From Deltaproteobacteria bacterium (GTDB lineage: Bacteria; Myxococcota; Myxococcia; SLRQ01), in assembly GCA_029210625.1 (NCBI GenBank), contig JARGFU010000004.1, forward strand, positions 209,329-273,328: 64,000 nt of DNA, written 5' to 3'. Positions 26,505 through 38,569 of this stretch are shown here, piece by piece. The notes beneath the pieces are model-generated. The model ran no database searches. It worked only from the letters and a program-made list of their open reading frames with translations, and was not told where the DNA came from. Position 1 is the first letter of the stretch. Every line of letters begins with the position of its first letter. The position numbers and the translations under genes were made by a program.

Positions 26505-28160
26505 ATGCTTCTGATGATCCATCGGCTTCGCCGAGACGAGGAGGGCCAGACCCTGGTCCTGGGCGCCGTCTCCATGCTGGTCCTGGCCCTGGCCGTGATG
26601 ACCACGATCAGCATCGGTGAGGCGGCCTACGAGAAGATCAAGCTGCAGAACACCGCCGACGCGGCGGCCTACTCGCTGGCGGCCACCCAGGCGCGCGCGT
26701 TCAACTTCTTCGCCTACACCAACCGGGCGATGATCGCGCACTACAACACCGCGCTGACGATGGTGGCCTACCTCTCCTTCTGCATCTACGTGAACAACAC
26801 GCTGGGGAGGCTGGCGGGGCTCCTCAAATACATACCCATACCCGTGTTCTCACAGGTGATGACCTTCATCGAGAAGGCGCTGGAGATCGTCACCAAGGCC
26901 TTGCGGATCGTGGTGGCGGTCGTCTTGCCCATCGTGAACATCGTCAACGGGGCCTACTTCCTCTTCCAGATGGGCATGCTGGGGGTGCTGGCAGCGCAGC
27001 TGCTCCAGAACTCGGGCATCGTCTACGAGAACGACCCCGACGCCGTCTCGGGGGTCGACCTGGGCAACCTGAACGCCGGCTCGGTCTTCCAGGTGCTCAT
27101 CAAGGGCTTCAACGGCATGGCCGTCTACAACGCCTTCGACTTCAAGTCGACGATGGCCCTGGTCCCGGTCTACGGAGCCAACCGCAACTTCGACAACGTC
27201 AAGAACACCAACGGTCCCCAGATCAAGAACGCCGCCGGTCAGGACCGCGGCAACGAGGGGCGGTTGATCATGAACGAGCTGATCAACGCCGGCCGCCATC
27301 CCTGGGTGACCATCTCGAAGAACGGCACGCCCTTCCTCGGCCGGAAGTGGCGGATCAACATCGGCATCCTGGGCTTCGGCATCGAGTTCAAGAAGAGCGC
27401 CCGGACCGAGCACAACGCCACCACCGGCATGGGGTCCCGCAGCAACTCGCGGCACGACATGATCTTCTCGGTGGACCAGTTCTACATCCGGCTCTACGCG
27501 CCCTCGTACTGGTTCAAGATCACCTACAACTCCTTCGTGCTGGCCGACTACAAGAAGGGCGGCGAGCTCGAGCAGCTGCAGGTGAAGGACAAGAAGTGCG
27601 GCAAGTGGAACTGGCGCTGCAAGCTGGGCAAGGCCATCACCGCCCCGGTGCGCGAGATCCTCAAGGCGGCCTTCAAGGCCTTCCCGGGCCTCAACCGCCT
27701 CAAGGAGAAGAAGTACTACTGGTTCGGCATCACGCCCTTCATGAAGTTCAACCCCTCGCCGAAGTGGCGGGAGGTCTTCCACCAGCCGCAGTTCATGATG
27801 CTGGTGAGCAAGCCGGACGAGAAGCTCAACAAGCTCCAGGACACGGCCCACCGCAGCTACGGGATGGACACCAAGGTCGAGGTGGGCTCGGGGGCCTGGC
27901 AGAACCGCCGGGGCAGCAACAAGTCGCTGAACCTGGAGGTGGACGTCACCGACGAGTCCTCCTTCATCTCCAGCCTGATGCCGGGCTTCAACGCCCTCTC
28001 GGTGGCGCGCTCCTACTACCACCGCCCCGGTGAGTGGAAGGAGCACCCGAACTTCTTCAACCCCTTCTGGGCCGCCAAGCTCGACCCGGTGGCGCACCAC
28101 GCCATGATCGGCGAGATCCCCCACCTGGCGAACTTCGGCGACGAGATCATCCTGCACTGA
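26505..28160 (+). CDS. TadG-like protein with N-terminal pseudopilin helix
   Basis: A 551-residue protein. The N-terminus (RRDEEGQTLVLGAVSMLVLALAVMTT, motif EEGQTLVLG) followed by EAAYEKIKLQNTADAAAYSLA is the typical start of TadG-type proteins (putative Flp pilus-assembly TadG-like N-terminal domain). Two further hydrophobic spans occur near 85-105 and 125-165, so part of it may be membrane embedded. The large basic C-terminal region (many Lys/Trp/Phe) is not recognised. Start ATG 26505 lies 3 bases after the previous stop. Confidence 0.75.
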   Translation: MLLMIHRLRRDEEGQTLVLGAVSMLVLALAVMTTISIGEAAYEKIKLQNTADAAAYSLAATQARAFNFFAYTNRAMIAHYNTALTMVAYLSFCIYVNNTLGRLAGLLKYIPIPVFSQVMTFIEKALEIVTKALRIVVAVVLPIVNIVNGAYFLFQMGMLGVLAAQLLQNSGIVYENDPDAVSGVDLGNLNAGSVFQVLIKGFNGMAVYNAFDFKSTMALVPVYGANRNFDNVKNTNGPQIKNAAGQDRGNEGRLIMNELINAGRHPWVTISKNGTPFLGRKWRINIGILGFGIEFKKSARTEHNATTGMGSRSNSRHDMIFSVDQFYIRLYAPSYWFKITYNSFVLADYKKGGELEQLQVKDKKCGKWNWRCKLGKAITAPVREILKAAFKAFPGLNRLKEKKYYWFGITPFMKFNPSPKWREVFHQPQFMMLVSKPDEKLNKLQDTAHRSYGMDTKVEVGSGAWQNRRGSNKSLNLEVDVTDESSFISSLMPGFNALSVARSYYHRPGEWKEHPNFFNPFWAAKLDPVAHHAMIGEIPHLANFGDEIILH

Positions 28161-28174
28161 TGGAGGCGAGAGTC

Positions 28175-29479
28175 ATGACGACCCGGATTTTCCAGCGCCT
28201 CCTGCGGGAGGAAGAGGGCTCGGGGCTCACCGAGTTCGCGATCATGGTCCCCTCGATCATGATCATCTTCCTCTACAGCATCTTCTTCACCGACATGATC
28301 GAGGTGAAGCTGAAGACGCTCGAGGCCTCCCGCTTCATGACCTGGGAGTCGACCGTCTACCGGGACGGCAACTCCATCAAGCAGGACATGGAGACGCGGT
28401 TTGCGAACCTGCGCTCGACCGACATCGAGGCGGCCGAGACCCTGCACATGATCGGCATCGAGAACGTGCGGATCACGAACACCTACACCGACGCCCTCGA
28501 GGTCGACATGACCGGCGGCGTCCCGGACGACGACAGCACCAGCGAGATCGGCGGCATCGACGCCACCATCAACTCGGTCCTCGCCTGGATGAACCTGCCG
28601 ACCCGCGGCAAGGCGCGCTCGGAGGTCACCTTCCAGGTCGACAACAAGATCGTGCCCGACTTCATGATGTTCAACACCGAGGTGCGGGCGCAGGAGGGCG
28701 AGAGCGAGGGCTTCTCCGGCGACAACGGCTTCTCGATCGCCAGCCACCACGTGATGATCTACGACACCTGGAAGGGCTGGCCGAACAAGAACCGCCGGGT
28801 GGGCAGCCGCGCCGGGCAGACCGCCAACCCGATGCAGACCTACGACATCGCCGAGTCGGCCCTGGAGGCCCAGCTGCGGCCGGTCGCCTACTTCAAGCTG
28901 ACCAACACCGGCATCATGGACGCCCTGGGTGAGGTCTTCGCCTTCTTCGGCCTCCCCGAGCCCATCACCGTGAAGCGGGCCACCACCGGCCCGACCACCA
29001 TGCGGGCGCCGGCGAAGTCCGGCCACGGCATCCAGGGCTTCTCGCCCACCAGCAGCCAGAGCCAGATCACGCGCTTCGGCCACCGCTGGGGCCAGAACAT
29101 CTTCCTGGGCGACAACCCGAACCCGGGCATCGACCACAGCCGCTGGTCCCTGCCCTACTCCATCTCCAAGGGCAGCTACGGCGGCCGGACCGTCACCTGG
29201 TGGCACCAGCGCGCCGGCGGCATGGTCAGCCTCTCGCGGCCCTGGTCGATGTCGGAGTACCCGCCCAACACCAAGCTCTACAACCACCAGTACGAGAACG
29301 ACTACTTCCTCTCCTACGGCTGCCGCGGTCACTACTACGACGGCTACGTCCAGGAAGACGGCGAGCCCGGGGACTATCGCAACTACGACGGCTGCGGTGA
29401 CGGCGTCGATGCCGTTCAGGGCGGGATCCAGGATCTCCTGAACACCTTCGGCGGCGGCTTCCAGCTTCCGGGGTTCTAG
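28175..29479 (+). CDS. TadE-like pseudopilin-type protein, second copy
   Basis: A 434-residue protein. The N-terminus LREEEGSGLTEFAIMVPSIMIIFLYSIFF carries the class-III prepilin pattern (Gly, then Thr-Glu at +4/+5, then a hydrophobic helix). The long C-terminal domain (about 390 residues) is rich in aromatic residues and ends in a Gly/Asp/Tyr segment with cysteines in YGCRGHYYDGY and YDGCGDG. Start: ATG 28175, with GGAGG about 11 bases upstream; the in-frame ATG at 28160 overlapping the previous stop is an alternative. Confidence 0.72.
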   Translation: MTTRIFQRLLREEEGSGLTEFAIMVPSIMIIFLYSIFFTDMIEVKLKTLEASRFMTWESTVYRDGNSIKQDMETRFANLRSTDIEAAETLHMIGIENVRITNTYTDALEVDMTGGVPDDDSTSEIGGIDATINSVLAWMNLPTRGKARSEVTFQVDNKIVPDFMMFNTEVRAQEGESEGFSGDNGFSIASHHVMIYDTWKGWPNKNRRVGSRAGQTANPMQTYDIAESALEAQLRPVAYFKLTNTGIMDALGEVFAFFGLPEPITVKRATTGPTTMRAPAKSGHGIQGFSPTSSQSQITRFGHRWGQNIFLGDNPNPGIDHSRWSLPYSISKGSYGGRTVTWWHQRAGGMVSLSRPWSMSEYPPNTKLYNHQYENDYFLSYGCRGHYYDGYVQEDGEPGDYRNYDGCGDGVDAVQGGIQDLLNTFGGGFQLPGF

Positions 29480-29482
29480 GCC

Positions 29483-30283
29483 ATGCGTAAGCTCATCCTG
29501 AAGTCCCTGGCCCTCGTCCTCTGCGGCGGCGCCGCTGCCCTGGGCCTGGCCCTCGACCCGGGCACCATCGCCTCCTCGAGCGCCATCGCCCCCCGGGCCG
29601 TCACGCCCCTCCTCCACGGGGACCTCCCCGCCTACCCCGGCGTCGCCGAGACCCGGGTCGGCCGGGGGCTCTCGATCAACGGGCAGCGCGTCGACATGCA
29701 CCAGTTCTTCACCGACGACGCCCCCGAGGTGGTCGCCGACCACTACGAGCAGGTGCTCTCCGCGGCCGTCGGCGGCGAGGTCCACCGCTACCAGGTGGGC
29801 AACGCCGACTACGTGGGCGTGATGAACGACGAGGGGCGCTTCGTGCAGGTGATGATCCTCGCCGACGGTGAGGGCTCGCTGGTGATCCCCAACGTCGCCG
29901 ACGGCCCCCTGCGCCCCGGCCGCGAGGTCTCGAGCCTGAAGGTGCCGCTGCCGCCCGACGCCTCCAACCTCTCCACCTTCCGCTCCCAGGACGGAGGCAA
30001 GGTCGCCACCTCGGCCCAGTTCCTCACCGAGCTCGACATGCTGGGCATGTCCGAGTTCTACCGGGCGAAGATGCCGGCCCTGGGCTTCCGCCAGCTCGAG
30101 GGCGCCGTGGTCCCCGAGTCCCTCGGCGAGAACGGCCTGATGCGCTTCGCGGGCCCCGAGGGCGACATCGTGAGCATCGGCGTGCAGTCGGTGGCCGAGC
30201 GCCGCGGCTGCCTCGTCTACCTCCTCCACGAGGTGCCCATCGATCCGGACGCGCCCGAGGCGGCGCCGGAGGCAGCGCGATGA
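29483..30283 (+). CDS. Exported protein of the Tad-like operon, unrecognised
   Basis: A 266-residue protein with an N-terminal signal peptide (MRKLILKSLALVLCGGAAALGLAL), hence periplasmic or secreted. The mature part has PAYPGVAETRVGRGLSI then FFTDDAPEVVADHYEQVL, a 'YPG...hydrophobic...T-D-x-P-x-x-V-x-x-x-Y' pattern also seen loosely in the small protein at 32189. No catalytic motif is evident. The gene begins 3 bases after the second TadE-like gene and overlaps the pilin-like gene by 4 bases, so it belongs to the same transcript. Confidence 0.65.
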   Translation: MRKLILKSLALVLCGGAAALGLALDPGTIASSSAIAPRAVTPLLHGDLPAYPGVAETRVGRGLSINGQRVDMHQFFTDDAPEVVADHYEQVLSAAVGGEVHRYQVGNADYVGVMNDEGRFVQVMILADGEGSLVIPNVADGPLRPGREVSSLKVPLPPDASNLSTFRSQDGGKVATSAQFLTELDMLGMSEFYRAKMPALGFRQLEGAVVPESLGENGLMRFAGPEGDIVSIGVQSVAERRGCLVYLLHEVPIDPDAPEAAPEAAR

Positions 30284-30483
30284 AGACGATCCGGAAGCTG
30301 CTCTCCCGCCTCTCCTCGGAGCGCGGCCAGGCCGCCACCGAGTACGCCATCATGTCGGCCTACCTGCTGGCCGCCGGGCTGGTCGCGTCGCCCTTCGTGA
30401 TGCGCTTCATGCCGGAGATGCTGAACGCCTTCCAGATCTACGTGGACGGCTTCTACTTCGTCTTCAGCCTGCCGATTCCCTGA
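30280..30483 (+). CDS. Flp/Fap-type small prepilin-like protein
   Basis: A 67-residue protein with RGQAATEYAIMSAYLLAAGLV: Gly21-type cleavage context with Glu at +5 and Tyr at +6, as in Flp pilins, followed by a single hydrophobic helix and a short hydrophobic tail. Length fits Flp pilins. It overlaps the preceding gene by ATGA. Being last in the operon with two TadE-like and one TadG-like gene suggests a small pilus or pseudopilus; no ATPase, secretin or prepilin peptidase gene is in the window. Confidence 0.78.
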   Translation: MKTIRKLLSRLSSERGQAATEYAIMSAYLLAAGLVASPFVMRFMPEMLNAFQIYVDGFYFVFSLPIP

Positions 30484-30504
30484 CGCTCGCGTACGCTCGC
30501 GTCG

Positions 30505-30527
30505 GCTATCAGCTGACAGCTGATAGC
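30505..30527. terminator. Perfect palindrome between convergent operons
   Basis: Two 11-base arms GCTATCAGCTG / CAGCTGATAGC flank a single central A; further out, GCTCGC (30495-30500) and GCGAGC (30529-30534) extend the pairing. It lies between the pilin-like stop and the convergent gene at 30544 and could terminate both transcripts, although there is no U-run. Confidence 0.55.
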
Positions 30528-30543
30528 TGCGAGCGAAGCGAGC

Positions 30544-31398
30544 TCAGTTGCCCACGGGCAGGTAGGGCAGATCCGACTTCGCCCCCTCGCCCTTGGCCTT
30601 CAGCTCCATCACCGTGTCCTGCTCGGTGGCGCGAACCACCCGCAGCACTGGCACGATGCCCACGACGTCGAACCAGATCTCCGAGCTGTAGGCCTTGCCG
30701 TCGGGGCGCTTGCCGTCGAAGCGGTAGTGCCAGGTCTCGAACTTTCCGGCGGGCACCTCGATGGTCTTCTTCCCCAGGTACTTCACCTTCGGCAGGTGGG
30801 TGTCCGAGACCTCCACGTTGATGGAGAAGGCGTCCTGGAACTTCTGCTCCGGGTCGTTGCCGATGGGCAGCACCAGGGGCGGCATCCCGGCGGGCTTCAT
30901 GATCATGCCCCGGGCGTTGCGCAGGTCGGAGGAGGCCTTCTGGAAGGCGATCTTCACGTAGGTCTTGTCGCCGGTTCCGTCGATGGAGAGGATCTCGAGG
31001 ATGCGCCAACTCGGACCCGGCAGCCCGTCCTGGGGCACCACCGAGAGGCGCATCGAGCCGAGGTTGAACTGGGGGTGGGTGATCTCGTACTCGGCCCAGC
31101 CGCCGACCTTCATCTTCGGCATGCCGGTCTTCAGCTTCTTCCACTGCGCGTCGGGCAGGAAGAGGCCGACGTTGCCGAGGTCGAGCTTGTTGTCCATCTG
31201 GTAGGTCTCGACGTCGTTGTCCTCGCCCGGATCGCCGGTCACCGTGGCCGGGGCCTCGTCGTCACCGGCGACCCGGGTCGCCGGGAGGTTCTTCTTGATG
31301 GGCGGCTTCGCCGGGGTCTCCTTCGCCTCCTGGGCACGGGCGGGGGTGGACCCACCGAGGAGGGCGCAGAGGGAGAGAAGGAGGACCGTTCGCATCAT
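30544..31398 (-). CDS. Exported protein, possibly DUF3108/LolA-like
   Basis: A 284-residue protein with a cleavable signal peptide (MMRTVLLLSLCALLGGSTPARA). The C-terminal half contains KKTIEVPAGKFETWHYRF and SSEIWFDVVGIVPVLRV, which resemble the strand order of lipoprotein-localisation or DUF3108-type beta sheets where a substrate-derived polymer is measured; this is a weak resemblance. It begins 25 bases from the divergent gene at 31424. Two adjacent ATGs (31398 and 31395) are both possible. Function unknown. Confidence 0.6.
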   Translation of the reverse strand: MMRTVLLLSLCALLGGSTPARAQEAKETPAKPPIKKNLPATRVAGDDEAPATVTGDPGEDNDVETYQMDNKLDLGNVGLFLPDAQWKKLKTGMPKMKVGGWAEYEITHPQFNLGSMRLSVVPQDGLPGPSWRILEILSIDGTGDKTYVKIAFQKASSDLRNARGMIMKPAGMPPLVLPIGNDPEQKFQDAFSINVEVSDTHLPKVKYLGKKTIEVPAGKFETWHYRFDGKRPDGKAYSSEIWFDVVGIVPVLRVVRATEQDTVMELKAKGEGAKSDLPYLPVGN

Positions 31399-31423
31399 GG
31401 CTATCTGGTAGGCTAGCGGCTCC

Positions 31424-32188
31424 ATGGCTGTCAATCGGACCTCCGGTAGGACGCCCTCGCGCAAGCTGGCATTCATCAACGCCGGCCTCTATCTGGGCTG
31501 CGTCGCCGTGGGCGGCCTGGTGGTCGCCTCGTCGGCCCGCGCGCTCCTGCTCTTCTATCGCGAGCCGGTCACCTACCTCCCCGGCCTGCCGCGCGACTTC
31601 TGGCTGGTGGGCCTCGAACTCCTCCTCGCCCTCCTCGGCGCCCTCGCCCTCGGGCGGGCCCTCGCCGGGGAGCGCCCCTCCTTCGCGCTCTCTGCCGGCG
31701 TCTGGGGCCTCATGAGCGCGCTCCTGGCCTACTGGATGGTGGGCAACCCCGGGGCGCGCGAGATCTCGGCGCTCCACCCCCGGGCAGAGGTGGTCGGCCA
31801 CCTGAACACCCTGGCAGTCCTGCTGAAGGATCGCTACCGGCAGGAGGGGCGCTACCCCGAGAGCCTCGAGGTCCTCGCCGGGAGGACGGGCTTCCCCGAG
31901 GGCCCCACGCCCTGGACCGGACGCGGGCGGCGCCTCACCTACCAGCACGTGAGCGAACGGGGCCTCGGGGCACGCCTGGCCGGCCGCGACGGTGACCTGG
32001 CCGGGACCTTCTACTACGTCGTCTCACCGACCCGGGACCACTACTGGTTGACGGCGGTGATCCTCGACGGCGCCCCCACCGGCAACCTCGCGTTTCTCCG
32101 TGACACCTCCGGCCATCCGATGATTATCTCGTCGCGCTCCTCGTCGAAGGTGGACGAGACTCAGCCCATTTTTCCCGGAGGTCGCTAG
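31424..32188 (+). CDS. Membrane protein with three helices and a pseudopilin-like soluble tail
   Basis: A 254-residue protein. Three hydrophobic spans at about 16-46, 60-82 and 87-108 are followed by a soluble C-terminal half. There, LNTLAVLLKDRYRQEGRYPESL resembles the segment of type II secretion and type IV pseudopilins in which a helix leads into G-x-Y-P (motif EGRYPESLEVL). That could reflect the same structural module, but no N-terminal prepilin signal exists. The downstream gene starts on the next base after the stop, so the two are co-transcribed. Function unknown. Confidence 0.6.
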   Translation: MAVNRTSGRTPSRKLAFINAGLYLGCVAVGGLVVASSARALLLFYREPVTYLPGLPRDFWLVGLELLLALLGALALGRALAGERPSFALSAGVWGLMSALLAYWMVGNPGAREISALHPRAEVVGHLNTLAVLLKDRYRQEGRYPESLEVLAGRTGFPEGPTPWTGRGRRLTYQHVSERGLGARLAGRDGDLAGTFYYVVSPTRDHYWLTAVILDGAPTGNLAFLRDTSGHPMIISSRSSSKVDETQPIFPGGR

Positions 32189-32722
32189 ATGAACCGGATG
32201 ATCAGGCCCTTGCTCGCCCTCTCCCTGCTGCTGCCGGCGCTCGCCACGGCCGAGCCCTTCGCGCCCACGCCCACCCTGCCCGCGGGCTACGGTGACCAGC
32301 TCTACACGGCCATCGTCAAGCAGATGAAGAAGGACATGCCCGACGCCTCGAAGGTCCCGGCGCCCCTCTGCCCGGGCTGCGTGGCCATGCAGCTCGGCCC
32401 GGGGATGGAGGGGGCCCTCCCGGCGGTGCAGCTGCTCTCTCCCGCCTCCAAGAAGGAGGTCGTCGCCTTCTACAGCGAGAAGCTGAAGGGCTGGAACAAG
32501 ACCGAGGAGCACGGCTTCCAGTGGGTCTTCTGGAAGGGCGGCCAGAGCCAGCTGAACTCGATGATGCCGACGGTCCCCCACGTCGTGGTCTTCGACGCCC
32601 TCGCGGCCGGCCTCGACAAGAAGCTCTTCGCCAAGATGAAGACCCAGGTCGTCGTCTACTTCCCCGGCGAGCCGGGCAAGGCGCCGCCCGCCCCTCCCGA
32701 GGAGGAGGACGAGGAGGAGTAG
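32189..32722 (+). CDS. Small exported protein, unrecognised
   Basis: A 177-residue protein with a signal peptide (MNRMIRPLLALSLLLPALATA), a CPGC motif near residue 62-65, the pattern KKEVVAFYSEKLKGW (also suggestive of a repeated fold in the exported protein at 29483), and an acidic C-terminal tail ending EEEDEEE. It is translationally linked to the membrane protein upstream (ATG immediately after its TAG). No known domain recognised. Confidence 0.6.
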   Translation: MNRMIRPLLALSLLLPALATAEPFAPTPTLPAGYGDQLYTAIVKQMKKDMPDASKVPAPLCPGCVAMQLGPGMEGALPAVQLLSPASKKEVVAFYSEKLKGWNKTEEHGFQWVFWKGGQSQLNSMMPTVPHVVVFDALAAGLDKKLFAKMKTQVVVYFPGEPGKAPPAPPEEEDEEE

Positions 32723-32734
32723 CCGAGGACGTGC

Positions 32735-32750
32735 AGCTCCCTAGCGGGAG

Positions 32751-32752
<2 letters not shown>
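32735..32752. terminator. Hairpin overlapping the gyrB stop codon
   Basis: A perfect stem AGCTCCC / GGGAGCT with a TAGC loop, just after the small exported gene and overlapping the end of gyrB (TAG on the minus strand at 32751-32753). Likely a shared transcription stop for the convergent genes. Confidence 0.55.
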
Positions 32753-36488
<3,736 letters not shown>

Positions 36489-36492
<4 letters not shown>

Positions 36493-37160
36493 TTCGCGTC
36501 CGTCGCGGCCGGAGGATCGACGACGACCGGCGCGAGGGGATGCTGGCTCGGATCGCTGGGGGTCTCACCCGGGAGGGGACCCTCCTTCAGGAGCGCGGGC
36601 TTGAGCTTCGCCGGGAGGATCTCGCGAGCGAGGACGCCCGGCGGCACGCAGACCTCACCCTCGGGGTAGGTGAAGGTCCAGATCTTCTCCCGGCCGCTCT
36701 CCTGCTCCTGCCAAACCCAGGAGAGGGCGCCGAGGGAGTCCCGCTGCACCCGGCTCTTCTCGCGCCCCTTCCCCACCGCCGCCTCGAGGGCCTCGCCGTA
36801 GACGACGAGCTTCGGGTCGAGGGTCGCTCCGGCCTCTGCCGAGCGATAGAGGGGCGGGGTCTGCACCAGGCTGCCGCCCTCGGCGAAGGTGTAGCTGGCG
36901 CGCACGTAGCAGTGGCCGCGGACGAAGCGCTCGAAGATGCCGGTGTGGGGCTTCATCCCCTCCCACTCGATCAGGAGCACCTGGTAGCTGCTCATGCCCA
37001 CGGGGACCTGCGCCTCGACGGCCGAGAAGAGCACCGGCGTGGCCTCCACCGGCGCGGCGATGGGCTCGGCCTCGCCGAGACCCTCCTCCGCCTGCGGCGG
37101 ACAGGCCGCGAGGCAGAGGACGAGGACGAGGAGTGAAGACCACTTCCCTGCGAGCCTCAT
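36489..37160 (-). CDS. Lipoprotein inserted between dnaN and recF
   Basis: A 223-residue protein with signal peptide and lipobox LCLAAC (Cys20). The mature part begins with acidic AEEGLGEAEPIAAPVEATP and contains a compact domain (SSYQVLLIEWEGMKPHTGIFERF and WVWQEQESGREKIWTFTYPEGEVC). It is not recognised. It lies 34 bases downstream of dnaN and overlaps recF, so it is part of the replication operon, which is unusual. The final 25 residues are Pro-rich. Start ATG 37160. Confidence 0.72.
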
Positions 37161-37194
37161 GAGGGCCTCCCGCTCGGTTTGGATCGCTGCGACT

Positions 37195-38295
37195 TCAGAT
37201 CCGCATGGGCATCACCACCGCGGTGAAGCCCGGATCGTCCTCGGCCTTGACGAGGCCCGGCGAGAGCTCGTCGGCGACCTCGAGGATCACCCGCTCGCTC
37301 CCGAGCACGCCGAGGACCTCGATGAGGTACTTGGCGTTGAAGCCCACCTTCACCTCGGGGCCGTCGTAGCCCACCTCGAGGGCCTCGGAGGCCTCGCCGA
37401 GGTCGGGGTTCTCGGAGATCACGGTGAGGGTGGACTTGCCCAGCTCGAGCTTCACCGAGGGCGCCCGGTCGGGAGAGACCAGGGAGACGCGCTTGAGGGT
37501 GGAGAGCAGGGCCTCGCGGTCCACGGTCAGCGGGTGCTTGCCCGAGTCGGGGATGACCTGCTGGTAGTCGGGGAACTGACCGTCGACCAGGCGCATGACG
37601 AGGTAGAGGCCCTCGCTGCGGAAGACGGCGTTGCTGCCCGAGAAGCCCAGGCTGACGGTGCCCGGCTTCTCGCCGAGGAGGCGCCGCATCTCGGAGAGGC
37701 CCTTGCGGGGGATGATCACTCCCTTGGAGAGGAAGAGCTTTCCACCGAGCTCCCGCTCGACCATCGAGAGGCGGTGGCCGTCGGTGGCGACCATCCGGGC
37801 GGTGGCGCCCTGGGCCTCGATGAAGACACCGTTGAGGTTGTAGCGGGTCTCGTCGGTGCTGACCGCGAAGTGGGTCTTCTCGATCATCTCCGAGAGGGCC
37901 TCGGCCTCGACGTTCACGAAGGAGACGTCCTCGACGCCCGGCAGGTCCGGGAAGTCGGCCGGATCGGCGCCCACCAGCCGCGAGCGGTAGCGCCCCGAGA
38001 CGATCTCGACCCAGTTGTTCTGCTTGCGGGTGAGGGTGACGGTCTTCTCGGGGAGGCTGCGAACGATGTCGAGGAGCGAGCGGGCCGGGACGGTGATCTT
38101 CCCGGGCTTGCCCACCTCCACCGGATGCTCTCCCTTCAGGCCGAGCTCGAGGTCGGTCGCGCTGATGGCGAGCAGCCCCTCGCTGGCCTCGAGGAGAACG
38201 TTGGCCAGGATCGGCATGGTGGCCTTCCGGTCGACGATTCCTTGCGCACGATAGAGCCCCTTGGCGAGCTCCTCGGCGCTCATCTGAATCTGCAT
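37195..38295 (-). CDS. dnaN: DNA polymerase III beta sliding clamp
   Basis: A 366-residue protein, three repeated clamp domains of about 120 residues each (typical length). The N-terminal MSAEELAKGLYRAQGIVDRKATMPILANVLLEA and the C-terminal hydrophobic FTAVVMPMRI end match the family (visible in KATMPIL and VVMPMR). It encircles DNA as processivity factor. Start ATG 38295 has AGAGGAAG upstream. The upstream intergenic 38296-38569 is rich in GATC sites. Confidence 0.97.
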   Translation of the reverse strand: MQIQMSAEELAKGLYRAQGIVDRKATMPILANVLLEASEGLLAISATDLELGLKGEHPVEVGKPGKITVPARSLLDIVRSLPEKTVTLTRKQNNWVEIVSGRYRSRLVGADPADFPDLPGVEDVSFVNVEAEALSEMIEKTHFAVSTDETRYNLNGVFIEAQGATARMVATDGHRLSMVERELGGKLFLSKGVIIPRKGLSEMRRLLGEKPGTVSLGFSGSNAVFRSEGLYLVMRLVDGQFPDYQQVIPDSGKHPLTVDREALLSTLKRVSLVSPDRAPSVKLELGKSTLTVISENPDLGEASEALEVGYDGPEVKVGFNAKYLIEVLGVLGSERVILEVADELSPGLVKAEDDPGFTAVVMPMRI

Positions 38296-38569
38296 CGTTC
38301 GTTCTTCCTCTGTTGAGACAAGAAAGAGAGAAGGATCTTAGGATCTAGTAGGGATCGTAGGGGCTGTGGACACGAGGGACAGACCCTCAAGTCCTCGGAA
38401 TCACGACCGAACGATCGAGAAGTGTCTGTGGAGAGATCGTAGATCCAGGAAGGGTGCGGCTTGTGTAGCACTGGGCTCAGATCACCGTCAACAGATGGGA
38501 CCCTCCCCTTCGAACAGGGTTTTCCCGTGGCTTTTCCTCAAGGTAGCAGTCTGCTCGGGCGTCCAGTGA
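38296..38569. other. dnaN upstream region: GATC-dense, DnaA-box-like sites (candidate origin element)
   Basis: A 274-base gap between two leftward genes holding no gene. GATC occurs at 38334, 38342, 38353, 38413, 38435, 38442, 38480 and 38568, three of them within 23 bases. The sequence TGTGGACAC (38365-38373) is the inverse of GTGTCCACA, one mismatch from the high-GC DnaA box TTGTCCACA; TGTGGAGAG at 38427-38435 is a weaker match. The promoter of dnaN must also lie here but no clear -35/-10 pair stands out. Confidence 0.45.
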
